NCBI GenBank assembly: GCA_964460345.1
Contig: CAYWRO010000002.1
Span: 45,483-109,482, forward strand
DNA from: CAYWRO01 sp964460345
Lineage (GTDB): Bacteria > Planctomycetota > Phycisphaerae > Phycisphaerales > UBA1924
Direction: 5' to 3'
Length of the DNA: 64,000 nt
In this document: piece after piece, positions 1 through 8,045 of the stretch
Layout of the letters: each line of letters opens with the position of its first letter
Position numbering within the stretch: position 1 is the first letter of the stretch
Program-made: the position numbers and the translations under genes
The notes under the pieces: generated by a model
The model's database searches: none
What the model saw: the letters and a program-made list of their open reading frames with translations, nothing else
Told to the model about the DNA's origin: nothing

Positions 1-54
1 GCTTGCCAGCCAGGCGCCAATCAGCACCGTCGCGACAACTCGCCTGCTGCGCAC
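1..54 (-). CDS. Partial exported or membrane protein (N-terminus only)
   Basis: Only the first 18 codons lie in the window; the gene continues beyond the left edge. The GTG at 54 is preceded on the minus strand by a strong GGAGGGAGG ribosome binding site, which decides the start. The visible peptide has three arginines followed by a hydrophobic run (VVATVLIGAWLA), typical of a signal peptide or first membrane segment. It follows the DoxX and VWA genes on the same strand after about 70 bp and is probably the third gene of that operon. No family can be assigned from 18 residues. Confidence 0.5.
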   Translation of the reverse strand, partial: MRSRRVVATVLIGAWLAS

Positions 55-122
55 GCGCCTCCCTCCACGCTCGCGCCGGACCCTTTTCGATTGCGCTCTG
101 CACCGGGCGCACTGCACCAGCC

Positions 123-1235
123 TCACTCCGCCTCCTCCAACTCCTTGAGCGACCGAATGACCGTGTAGCCATCCGCCGCGCCCCCGGAGTGCCGCTCCGC
201 AATCGCGCGCATGATCCCCGTCGGGTCCTCATCCAGAAACTGAATCGCCTTGATCGTCGCCTCCCGCTGCTGGTGTCGATCCGCCGGGTTCAGCCGGTCC
301 AGTTCCGCCAGCGTCGCCTCGAGCCCCAGCCCCCACACGCCCCCGCCGCTCCGCTCAATGCCCCGCGACAGCAGAAACACCGCATCACCCTTCAGTTCCA
401 GCCCCGCGCGCAGCCCATCCAGCGGCGCAGACCGCCCACGCGCATCAATCCCGTCGAGCCACTCACGCAGACGAGTCTTCGCCCCCGTGGTCGCACGCAC
501 CAGCCGCGGCGAGAACACCTCCACCCCCTCGCCCGCCCCTGGGCTCCCGCCAACCCCCGCCGCCGCACGCGGCGCGCGAAACGCCACCACCCCGAACCGC
601 TGCGACGGCCGAAGGCGATCCACGCTCGCCAGCAGACGCTCCTTCACCATCGGCAGCGACGACACCATCGGCCCGGAGGCATCCACCACATACACCACGC
701 TCCGCGCGTTGGCCGCTCCCACGCCAACAAACCGCACATCCCCAAGCACCGGCGCAACCGACTCCCCCGCCGCGCCTCCCCCGACATCCAGCAAGGGTCG
801 CGCCGCGAACGGGTCCACCCCGGCCAATGAGTCCGCCTCTCCGGCCCCAGCGGCCTCGACCCCGTCGCCGGCCAGTTCGCGCAAGTCAGGACGCGCCGCC
901 GAACCCGCGGCAGCACTCCCCTCGACGCCCGCCGGCGGCTCGCGCACCGCCTCCACCTGCGCCGGACGCGCGCGTTCGGGAGCGCCGAACGCAGGATCAT
1001 CAAATGAAACAATGGTTTCCCGCCGCGGCCCCGAGTGCGCCACCTGCCACGCCACCGCCGCCGTCAGCGCGGCCAGCCCCAAGTGCGCTGCCACGGACAC
1101 GGCGACCGGCAACATTCGCCGCCAGGCGGAACGCTCGCGCCGGCGTCGCCGCGCGATCTGCGCATACAGCGCCGCCATCACCGCCGCTTCGTACGCCGCG
1201 CTCTCCTCGGCGCTGCCGACTCGATCAGAGCCCAT
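123..1235 (-). CDS. Membrane-anchored von Willebrand factor A-like protein
   Basis: The protein has 370 residues. A short cytoplasmic Arg-rich N-terminus (RRRRRERSAWRR near residues 29-40) is followed by one membrane segment near residues 43-65, then a Pro/Ala/Glu-rich linker. The VWA-type fold begins near residue 175 with SVVYVVDASGPM. In standard VWA domains the metal site (MIDAS) reads DxSxS; here it is D-A-S-G-P, so the second serine is missing and metal binding is doubtful. The gene overlaps the stop of the upstream DoxX gene by 11 bp, so the two are probably co-translated. The role is unknown. Planctomycete VWA proteins often act on the cell envelope or with MoxR-type ATPases, but no such ATPase is visible here. 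Confidence 0.72.
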   Translation of the reverse strand: MGSDRVGSAEESAAYEAAVMAALYAQIARRRRRERSAWRRMLPVAVSVAAHLGLAALTAAVAWQVAHSGPRRETIVSFDDPAFGAPERARPAQVEAVREPPAGVEGSAAAGSAARPDLRELAGDGVEAAGAGEADSLAGVDPFAARPLLDVGGGAAGESVAPVLGDVRFVGVGAANARSVVYVVDASGPMVSSLPMVKERLLASVDRLRPSQRFGVVAFRAPRAAAGVGGSPGAGEGVEVFSPRLVRATTGAKTRLREWLDGIDARGRSAPLDGLRAGLELKGDAVFLLSRGIERSGGGVWGLGLEATLAELDRLNPADRHQQREATIKAIQFLDEDPTGIMRAIAERHSGGAADGYTVIRSLKELEEAE

Positions 1236-2115
1236 CGTGATCTTCTACTGTCCGGCGACGGAACAGTGCGTGGTCCACCGACGGCCGGCCCGGTCCTCCC
1301 AGAAGCAGCGCCAGCGCCGCCATGAACAGCGCAAAGCCGAGCACCAGCGGGCCCCACGCCTGCGCATCAAACGCCGCGTAGTCCGGCAGAAAGCCCAACA
1401 CCGTCTCGCCCGACTGCACCGCGGGCCCAAGCTCCAGAAGCCACATCGCTCCCGCCGTCACCGCCATCAACCCCAGCGCCGCCAGGCGTGTCAGCAACCC
1501 CATCACCAGCAGCAGCCCCGCCCCGAGCGCTGTCGACGCTGCCGCCACCGCCTGCCACCGGGGCCACTGACCCTCTCCCAGCGCCTGCGGCCATATCCCT
1601 CGCGCGTGTGATCCATCGGCGCCGTCCGGCGGCATCGCGGCGTCCTGAATCAGCAGCGCCACCTCCCACATCCGACGCACGCGAACCTCATCGGGAAAGT
1701 CGTCGGCCGTGTACACGACGGCCGGCTCCGGCGGAGCTGCCTTCTTCTCACCCGAACCATCATCGACTTCGGCCTGCCACGCCACGGAGACCATGCCGCC
1801 GCCGAGACCCGCAACACCCACCCCGACGCGATGCTCGCCGCCGCGAACCACCCCGCCCAAGCCAGGCTCGACCTTCGCCGCATCCGGCCCGGCCGCCTCG
1901 CCGTCGACGCTCCCGTCTTCGGGCGCGGGTGGTGGCGATGCCGTCGCGGGCCGGATCACCCCCATGTTCGCAAGCCGTGCCGCGTCTTGGCCGCTCACGC
2001 CGACGCGTTGGGTCACCATCCCCAGCCCCACCCAGATGAAGACCACCGCCAGCAGCACGCGCAGCACCAGCGACGGCATCGAAAGACCAACACGCTGTCG
2101 AAACGTCAGGCGCAT
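1225..2115 (-). CDS. DoxX-family integral membrane protein
   Basis: The ATG at 2115 is chosen because GGAG lies about eight bases upstream; a longer reading frame back to 2232 has no initiation signal. The 296-residue product has one N-terminal membrane segment (VLRVLLAVVFIWVGLGMV), a periplasmic Pro/Glu-rich loop of about 120 residues, and a C-terminal group of hydrophobic helices (ALGAGLLLVMGLLTRLAALGL and following) in the DoxX arrangement. DoxX proteins are small quinone-associated or redox-related membrane proteins; the long inserted loop makes this one larger than usual. It is the first gene of a leftward operon with the VWA gene. The exact role is unknown. Confidence 0.7.
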   Translation of the reverse strand: MRLTFRQRVGLSMPSLVLRVLLAVVFIWVGLGMVTQRVGVSGQDAARLANMGVIRPATASPPPAPEDGSVDGEAAGPDAAKVEPGLGGVVRGGEHRVGVGVAGLGGGMVSVAWQAEVDDGSGEKKAAPPEPAVVYTADDFPDEVRVRRMWEVALLIQDAAMPPDGADGSHARGIWPQALGEGQWPRWQAVAAASTALGAGLLLVMGLLTRLAALGLMAVTAGAMWLLELGPAVQSGETVLGFLPDYAAFDAQAWGPLVLGFALFMAALALLLGGPGRPSVDHALFRRRTVEDHDGL

Positions 2116-2320
2116 CTTCGGCTCCAGGCTGCGATTATAAACCACCCCGACCACGTGCCACGTCCCCGCCCACCCGTGTCGCCGCGCCCGCGCGGCCAAC
2201 CCCGCGGCACGCCACCCCACTCCAGAAACCATAAACCCCGTGCTCCGCTAATGCCAATGCGGACCCACCTCAACAGGGGGTACACCTCCCCCTCGACCCC
2301 GCTGATACGATCTCCAGCAC

Positions 2321-2404
2321 GCGGGCGTGGCGGAACTGGCAGACGCGCGGGATTTAGGTTCCCGTGGCCGAAAGGCCATGCAGGTTCGATTCCTGTCGCC
2401 CGCA
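2321..2404 (+). tRNA. tRNA-Leu (anticodon UAG)
   Basis: The acceptor arms GCGGGCG (2321-2327) and CGCCCGC (2397-2403) pair completely, with A at 2404 as discriminator. The anticodon stem CGGGA/TCCCG closes the loop TTTAGGT, giving anticodon TAG. A long variable arm (GGCCGAAAGGCC) marks it as class II, and the T-arm GGTTCGATTCC is canonical. The 3' CCA is not encoded. The tRNA stands alone between two protein genes. Confidence 0.97.
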
Positions 2405-2600
2405 CTTTCGAGGCGACAAGCACCGCGGGGCCCGCTCAACCCCGCGGCGTGCCGGTCCGACCCCGATGCGGGGTGCCCTTTCCCGTCCGCTTGACGCGCC
2501 CGCCGCGTTGCGTTAAGGTGCGGGCGAGCCGCTCTTGGAGAGGAGTGGTCGCAACCTTCGTCGGCGGCCAACTTTGCGTCGCTCGTTCACGAGGAGAGAG

Positions 2601-4181
2601 ATGATGCCGACACTAATGTTCTCCCGTCCGGGATGGGTACGCGCTGCTGCAACCGGTACCCTCCTGTTCTCCATTGCGCCCTGTTCCCACGCGACGAGCC
2701 GGCACGTCGAGCCGGTTGTGTGGGCGAATGCCGATCTGCCCGGGCTGCCGAGCGGCGTATTCATTGAGAGTCTTCCCGGGAATCCCAGGATAATGCCGTC
2801 GATTGATAGGTTTGGACGTGTCGCCTTTGCCGTCGGCGAACTTGGCGGCACGGACAACCGAACCAACAGGGCAATCTGGGCCGGGCTGCCAGGACAAATT
2901 GAGTTGATCGCACGTGAGGGTGACCCGGCAGAGAGCGGACTGACCCTTGACCAGTTGGGCCTTGAGCCAATCGCTGCTGATAGCGGAGTTATCTGGACCA
3001 CAACCTTTCGCGATCAGTTTGACAACTCGGCCGGATTCGCGGTCTTCCTGCGTGACAATGGAACCGACCGCCGTCTCTATGACGATCAAACACCGATTCC
3101 GCTGCCGGCATGGGCCGATCGAACGATTGGCAGCACCAGCATCGTCTACAACAGCGCTGCGCAAGCGGTTATGAGTCGTGGGCTTCGCGGGCCAAATCAC
3201 CACTCGACGGTTGATCAGGGGCTGTTCCTGTTCGACCCGACCGCTGGAAGTTGGCAACTCGTCGCGGATTCAGACATGGTGGTGCCGGGCGGCAATCCGG
3301 CGGACAAGATCGGCTCGTTTGAGCGGACCGTGCTCAACGACCACGGCCGATTTGCGTTTACATCGCGAAACGGCATGATCATCGCCGGAACTGCCGACAC
3401 TGAACTCCAACTGCTTGCACGTTCCGACCACACACTGATTGGCGGCGCGCCCGATGGATCAAAGCTCCGGTCAATATACCGCGAGCTGGATATGAACGAA
3501 CAGGGGGTGGTTGCATTTACGGGAGGTATCGAGCGGCCTGGCATGAGCGGCGGGACCGCGGTAATGACCGCATCATCCACCGGTGTTGAACTCGTGGCCG
3601 TGAGCGGAGATGTGGTGCACGCCACGGAGGCGTCGTTCACCATGCGAAACATCTTCGGCGGTTCTGCGGTGATCTCAGACGAGGGGTCTGTCTTCTTCAT
3701 GGCAGAACTGAACTCTGTCACAGGCACTCCGCGCGGACTTGTTGTCGATCGGCCTGATGACGCGCTGTTGCACTTGCTGGCCTACGAACAGATGCCCGCG
3801 CCCGGATTCGAACCGGGCACTGTGATTGCGGATCTGGGCCGGCTTATCACGAACGGCAATGGGATTGCAGTGCTCGCCGCGAGGACGGCACCATCCGGCC
3901 AAATACCACAGGACAATGCCATCTTTGCCACTCATCATGATGGAACGCTCTTCAAGGTTATGGCGCCTGGCGACGTCGTCGAACTGGCACCGGGAGACTT
4001 TCGCACCGTCTCCGGCCTGACTCTCTCCGGGGAGCAGATTCTCAATGATCGAGGCGAGCTTGTCATGATGCTTGGGTTCACAGATGGCACGGGCGGAATC
4101 TTCGTGACCACAGTGCCGGCCCCTTCCGTGGCTGGCGTCCTCGCGCTGCTCGGATGGGGTGTCGCCCGACGGCGACGCTGA
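2601..4181 (+). CDS. Secreted NDxGxVAF-repeat protein with PEP-CTERM-like tail
   Basis: The ATG at 2601 follows a GAGGAGAG ribosome binding site, giving 526 residues. The N-terminus is a signal peptide (FSRPGWVRAAATGTLLFSIAPCSHA). The body contains degenerate repeats with cores such as LNDHGRFAFT, MNEQGVVAFTG, ISDEGSVFFM and LNDRGELVMM, probably blades of a propeller-like fold. The C-terminus PAPSVAGVLALLGWGVARRRR has the proline motif, hydrophobic helix and arginine cluster of PEP-CTERM sorting tails, so the protein is likely exported and processed by an exosortase encoded elsewhere. The body resembles the protein at 58314-60017, which instead carries a dockerin tail. Substrate and function are unknown. 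Confidence 0.75.
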   Translation: MMPTLMFSRPGWVRAAATGTLLFSIAPCSHATSRHVEPVVWANADLPGLPSGVFIESLPGNPRIMPSIDRFGRVAFAVGELGGTDNRTNRAIWAGLPGQIELIAREGDPAESGLTLDQLGLEPIAADSGVIWTTTFRDQFDNSAGFAVFLRDNGTDRRLYDDQTPIPLPAWADRTIGSTSIVYNSAAQAVMSRGLRGPNHHSTVDQGLFLFDPTAGSWQLVADSDMVVPGGNPADKIGSFERTVLNDHGRFAFTSRNGMIIAGTADTELQLLARSDHTLIGGAPDGSKLRSIYRELDMNEQGVVAFTGGIERPGMSGGTAVMTASSTGVELVAVSGDVVHATEASFTMRNIFGGSAVISDEGSVFFMAELNSVTGTPRGLVVDRPDDALLHLLAYEQMPAPGFEPGTVIADLGRLITNGNGIAVLAARTAPSGQIPQDNAIFATHHDGTLFKVMAPGDVVELAPGDFRTVSGLTLSGEQILNDRGELVMMLGFTDGTGGIFVTTVPAPSVAGVLALLGWGVARRRR

Positions 4182-4221
4182 AGTCTGCCTAACGCTCGGT
4201 TTGCGCATCGCTGTTTTCTAG

Positions 4222-4237
4222 CCCCTCGTTTGAGGGG
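4222..4237 (+). terminator. Short GC hairpin after the PEP-CTERM gene
   Basis: CCCCTC-GTTT-GAGGGG forms a six-base-pair stem with a four-base loop 40 bp after the stop of the preceding gene. It is followed by ATT rather than a long T tract, so efficient intrinsic termination is uncertain. Confidence 0.5.
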
Positions 4238-4375
4238 ATTCCGGTGATTCGCTTTCCGCCGCATCTTCCTGCGTCCGTGGAACCGCTCGACCGGGCACTG
4301 GCGCCAGAATCGCCTGCCTTCTGATCTTTCGCTTTCTACCGCCCACTCTCCCCCCCAACCGATCTACCCTCGATC

Positions 4376-7300
4376 ATGGCAACGTCTGCAACAACCCGGA
4401 AGAGGGGGGCTGCTGCCGCGCGCTCTGGCGCTGCTGAGCTTGACGGCCCCGATTTCCTCTTCAAGCGCATCGCATGGCTCGCCCTCGCTGCCGCGTGGGT
4501 ATTCGTCCTCATCTCAATGGCCGGCTTCCACCCCGCCGACCCCCCCACAACGAGTGTCTATCCGCCCAATTCCCCCACTCTGAACCCCTGCGGCCGCTTC
4601 GGCGCGCTCCTCGCCTACCACGCTTATGAGATGCTCGGCTGGGGCGCTTGGGCCGTTCTAGCCCTCTGGGCGCTCTTCCTGACGGCCACCGCGCTTGGCC
4701 GCCGCGTCACGCACCCGGCCGTCCGCCTCATCGGCGGCGTCCTGATCGCGACCAGCATTGCGGGGCTTCAGGGAGTCGCCCTCCCCGAATCAGGGCCCGT
4801 GAATAACCTCGGCGGCGGCCTTGTCGGCCATACCGCGGCGGACCTGCTCATCACCCGCTTCAACACCCTCGGCAGCACCCTCTGGCTCTCGCTGCTCCTG
4901 GCCATCGGTGCGACCGTCGCGCTGGACGTTTGGGCCTGGATGGCCGCCATCTGGACGGGCAAGGCCGTCATCGCCGCGAGCCGCGCGACCACCCGCGCGA
5001 CCCTCGCCACGATCGGCTGGGTCAATGACCGCCTCGCCGCCCACGCCGCGGCACGTGCCGAACGCCAGGCGGCTCGCGCTCGCGCGAAGGCACGCCTCAA
5101 CGATCTCGATGACGACGTCCCCGGCCGGACCGCGCGCGACGCCGCCCGCTCCCCGGCCAAACGCCGCGGCGGCAAGCGGAAGCCGGCCGCCACCGACAAG
5201 ATCCGCGAAGAGGCCGGCGGCCTCGGCGGCGTCGAGGAGTTCGATCCGGACGAGGAGACCGTCGTTCCCGTCTCTGAGGCGTCGTCGGTCAGCGTTGAAC
5301 ACGAAGACGAGGTCGAGGAAGCCGACACGGCTCTTGAGGATGTCGACGAAGAGGCCTCCGAAGATGAAGCACTCGACGCCGAGGACAGCGAAACGGACGA
5401 GGATGAAGAACTTCCCGGCGCGCCGCAGGTCTTCGACCCCGACGATCTGCGCGCCAAGATCCAGAAGCTCCCCCTCCGCTTCGGCGCCAAGTCCGCCCGC
5501 AGCGCGACCGACGACGACCTCCGCGACGTTCAGAACAACCTTGAGCTCGAGGGCTACGAGTTCCCCCAGCTCGAACTGCTCGAAGCGCCGGAGCTCAACT
5601 ACTCCGAGGAGATGGAGGTTTTCGTCCGCGAGCAGGCCGAAGCCCTGGAGCGGGCCCTCAAGGAGTACCGCATCAACGGCGAAGTCGTCGGGATCGACTC
5701 CGGCCCCGTCATCACGCTTTATGAGGTGCGCCTCGCACCGGGCACGAAGGTCGCCCAGGTCCAGGCCATCTCCAGCGACCTTGCCCGCGCCCTCAAGGCC
5801 GTCAACATCCGCATAGTCTCTAACATGGCCGGGCGCGACACCGTCGGCGTCGAGGTCCCCAACGCCAAGAAGGAGAAGGTCCGCCTCCGCGAGTTGATGG
5901 CCGACTCCGATCGCTACCGCGACATGTCCCTGCCGATGTTCCTCGGCAAGGACGCCTCCGGCGAGCCCCTCATCCAGGATCTCGCCTCCATGCCGCACCT
6001 GCTCATCGCCGGCACCACCGGCTCGGGCAAGAGCGTCTGCATGAACGCCGTCATCATGTCCTTCCTCTACACGCGCAAGCCCAACGAGCTCAAGCTCGTC
6101 CTCGTCGACCCGAAGATGGTCGAGCTCTCCCAGTTCAAAGACATCCCCCACCTCATGTGCCCCGTGGTCACGGAGATGTCAAAGGCCGCGGCGATCCTCG
6201 AGTGGGCCGTCGGCAAGATGGAAGAGCGCTACGCCCTCCTTGCCGAAGCCGGCTGCCGCGACATCGCCGCGTACAACGGCCTGGAGTGGGAAGACCTCAA
6301 GGATGCTTTCCAGCCGCAGACGCCGGAAGAGGAAGCCCGCATCCCGCGCAAGCTCCCCTACATGGTCTTCATCATCGACGAGCTCGCCGACCTCATGATG
6401 ACCAACAAGGAGGTCGAGCAGTCCATCGTCCGCCTCGCGCAGAAGGCCCGCGCCGTCGGCATCCACCTCATCCTCGCTACCCAGCGCCCGCAGGCCAACG
6501 TCGTCACCGGCCTCATCAAATCCAACATGCCCGCGCGAATCGCCTTCAAGGTCGCCTCCGGCATGGACTCGCGCATCATCATGGACCAGAAGGGCGGCGA
6601 ACTCCTCCTCGGCCAGGGCGACATGCTCTACCTCTCGCCGCGCACGAGCAAGCTCATGCGCGCCCAGGGCACGCTCGTCGACGACAAGGAGATCCGCCGC
6701 GTCGTCCGCTTCATGCGCGACATCGCAAGCCCCTCCTTCGAGCGCCAACTCGTCAGCCTCCGCACGAAGTCCGAAGAAGAGATGCGGGACGGCTTGGCCA
6801 ACGCCCAGGAAGACCCCCTCTTCGACGCCGCCGTCGAGATCGTCCTCGAAACAAAGCGCGGCAGTGTCTCCATGCTCCAGCGCCGCCTGGCCATCGGCTA
6901 CACCCGCGCGGCACGCCTCGTTGAAATGATGGGCGAAGCCGGCATCCTCGGCCAGCACAAGGGCACCGTCGCACGCGAAGTCGCGATGTCGCTCGAAGAG
7001 TGGCGCGCCCTCAAGGAACAGGCCGCCGCCGACGCCGCGGCGGCCGAGGGCCAGCAAGGCGCCCTCTTCGACGAAGATGCGGACGCCGGCTCCTCCACGG
7101 CCGAGCCCCCCTTCACACCGACCAACTCCGATGAGGAGGAAGAACTCGTCGACCTCGATGACGCCGAAGACGCTTACGACGACGAAGAGGCGGAGGATGA
7201 GGAGTACGACGAAGAGGGCGATGAGGACGCGGAGTACGAGGACGACGAGGAAGACGAGGAGTACGAGGAAGACGAAGAAGAACTCGACGACGACCAAGAC

Positions 7301-7411
7301 GAGGAGGAAGAGGAAGAGGAAGACGAAGAGGCAGAGGATCTCGACGCCGCCTCAACCCCCGCCAAACCCCCCGTCCACATCCGCAAGGACCGCCGCGGCG
7401 TCCAGAACTGA
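4376..7411 (+). CDS. ftsK: DNA translocase FtsK/SpoIIIE
   Basis: FtsK is a hexameric septal motor that pumps chromosome DNA during division. The 1011-residue protein has N-terminal membrane helices (about residues 30-215), an acidic/Ala/Arg linker (about 220-360), and the conserved alpha-beta motor. The motor carries Walker A GTTGSGKS at 546-553, the sequence VLVDPKMVELSQF, Walker B YMVFIIDELADLMM, and the ATQRPQANVVTGLIKSN region. A gamma-like winged helix follows (SVSMLQRRLAIGYTRAARL). Unusually, it continues into a tail of roughly 100 residues made mostly of Asp and Glu, ending with a small basic patch (RKDRRG). The gene stands alone; a hairpin repeat array begins 20 bp downstream. Confidence 0.95.
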   Translation: MATSATTRKRGAAAARSGAAELDGPDFLFKRIAWLALAAAWVFVLISMAGFHPADPPTTSVYPPNSPTLNPCGRFGALLAYHAYEMLGWGAWAVLALWALFLTATALGRRVTHPAVRLIGGVLIATSIAGLQGVALPESGPVNNLGGGLVGHTAADLLITRFNTLGSTLWLSLLLAIGATVALDVWAWMAAIWTGKAVIAASRATTRATLATIGWVNDRLAAHAAARAERQAARARAKARLNDLDDDVPGRTARDAARSPAKRRGGKRKPAATDKIREEAGGLGGVEEFDPDEETVVPVSEASSVSVEHEDEVEEADTALEDVDEEASEDEALDAEDSETDEDEELPGAPQVFDPDDLRAKIQKLPLRFGAKSARSATDDDLRDVQNNLELEGYEFPQLELLEAPELNYSEEMEVFVREQAEALERALKEYRINGEVVGIDSGPVITLYEVRLAPGTKVAQVQAISSDLARALKAVNIRIVSNMAGRDTVGVEVPNAKKEKVRLRELMADSDRYRDMSLPMFLGKDASGEPLIQDLASMPHLLIAGTTGSGKSVCMNAVIMSFLYTRKPNELKLVLVDPKMVELSQFKDIPHLMCPVVTEMSKAAAILEWAVGKMEERYALLAEAGCRDIAAYNGLEWEDLKDAFQPQTPEEEARIPRKLPYMVFIIDELADLMMTNKEVEQSIVRLAQKARAVGIHLILATQRPQANVVTGLIKSNMPARIAFKVASGMDSRIIMDQKGGELLLGQGDMLYLSPRTSKLMRAQGTLVDDKEIRRVVRFMRDIASPSFERQLVSLRTKSEEEMRDGLANAQEDPLFDAAVEIVLETKRGSVSMLQRRLAIGYTRAARLVEMMGEAGILGQHKGTVAREVAMSLEEWRALKEQAAADAAAAEGQQGALFDEDADAGSSTAEPPFTPTNSDEEEELVDLDDAEDAYDDEEAEDEEYDEEGDEDAEYEDDEEDEEYEEDEEELDDDQDEEEEEEEDEEAEDLDAASTPAKPPVHIRKDRRGVQN

Positions 7412-7430
7412 CGTCAACGTTAGATCCCCC

Positions 7431-7703
7431 GGGTGCCACTGCTCGATGCGGTACTCCGCGGCGCAGCAGTGCGAGTCTGGGGTGCCACGCTTGGCCTCTG
7501 TACTTAGCGGCAAGCGGTGCCTGGCTCGCCCGCTTCCGCAAACGGGTGCCACTGCTCGACGCGGTACTCCGCGGCGCAGCAGTGCGAGTCTGGGGTGCCA
7601 CGGCTTGGCCTCTGTACTCAGCGGCAAGCGGTGCCTGGCTCGCCCGCTCCCGCAAACGGGTGCCACTGCTCGACGCGGTACTCCGCGGCGCAGCAGTGCG
7701 AGC
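7431..7703. repeat. Tandem 113-114-bp repeat with hairpin cores (about 2.4 copies)
   Basis: GGGTGCCACTGCTCG recurs at 7431, 7544 and 7658, giving periods of 113 and 114 bp with near-identical copies; the third is truncated after the first hairpin. Each copy opens with an imperfect palindrome whose outer arms are CACTGCT and AGCAGTG and whose inner arms are CGCGG and CCGCG around TAC. It continues with a second dyad in the GCTTGGCC...GGCAAGCGG segment. It lies directly after ftsK. Open frames crossing it on both strands look like by-products of the repeat. It resembles dispersed palindromic repeats rather than a gene. Confidence 0.85.
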
Positions 7704-7721
7704 GCGCAAGGGCCGCGCCCT

Positions 7722-7991
7722 TCACCCCCCCACCTCGTCACCATCTCCATCCTCCCCCCCCGCCAGCAACCACAAAACAATCACCACCGCCCCCCCCAGC
7801 ATCGCCCCACCCAGAATCCGCAACACAGGATCAGCCCGCCCACCCGCCACGATCAACACCGCCCCCACCGGAACCAGCCCCGCAAACACCAACGTCCAAG
7901 CCCACCGAGCCCGCGGCCGCCCAGGTCCGACAGCCGGCGCCTTGTCTCCTGTTTCCCTCGGAGCTGGTTCCCCCGGCGGGCCCCCGTTCAT
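7722..7991 (-). CDS. Small two-helix membrane protein
   Basis: The ATG at 7991 is preferred over a TTG at 8027 because AGAGG lies about eight bases upstream. The 89-residue product has a Pro/Gly-rich N-terminus, two membrane segments (WAWTLVFAGLVPVGAVLIVAG and LRILGGAMLGGAVVIVLWLL) and an acidic C-terminus (GGEDGDGDEVGG). It lies 54 bp downstream of the epimerase gene on the same strand and may be co-transcribed with it. No family is recognised. Confidence 0.55.
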   Translation of the reverse strand: MNGGPPGEPAPRETGDKAPAVGPGRPRARWAWTLVFAGLVPVGAVLIVAGGRADPVLRILGGAMLGGAVVIVLWLLAGGEDGDGDEVGG

Positions 7992-8045
7992 CCCAGATCC
8001 TCTCCCTTTCTTCCTAACGGTCTGCAACGAGCATCCGGAAGACCG

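Noticed and set aside
3..830. Long Arg/Pro/His-rich open frame opposite the VWA gene
   Set aside because: It is a by-product of the high-GC third positions of the real gene; composition is unnatural and there is no ribosome site. The same applies to many other antisense frames.
7174..7386. Poly-Ser open frame opposite the FtsK acidic tail
   Set aside because: It is simply the complement of the Asp/Glu codons; no start signal or domain.
7431..7703. Possible CRISPR array
   Set aside because: The units are 113-bp direct repeats that are near-identical throughout; there are no short repeats with unique spacers and no cas genes.
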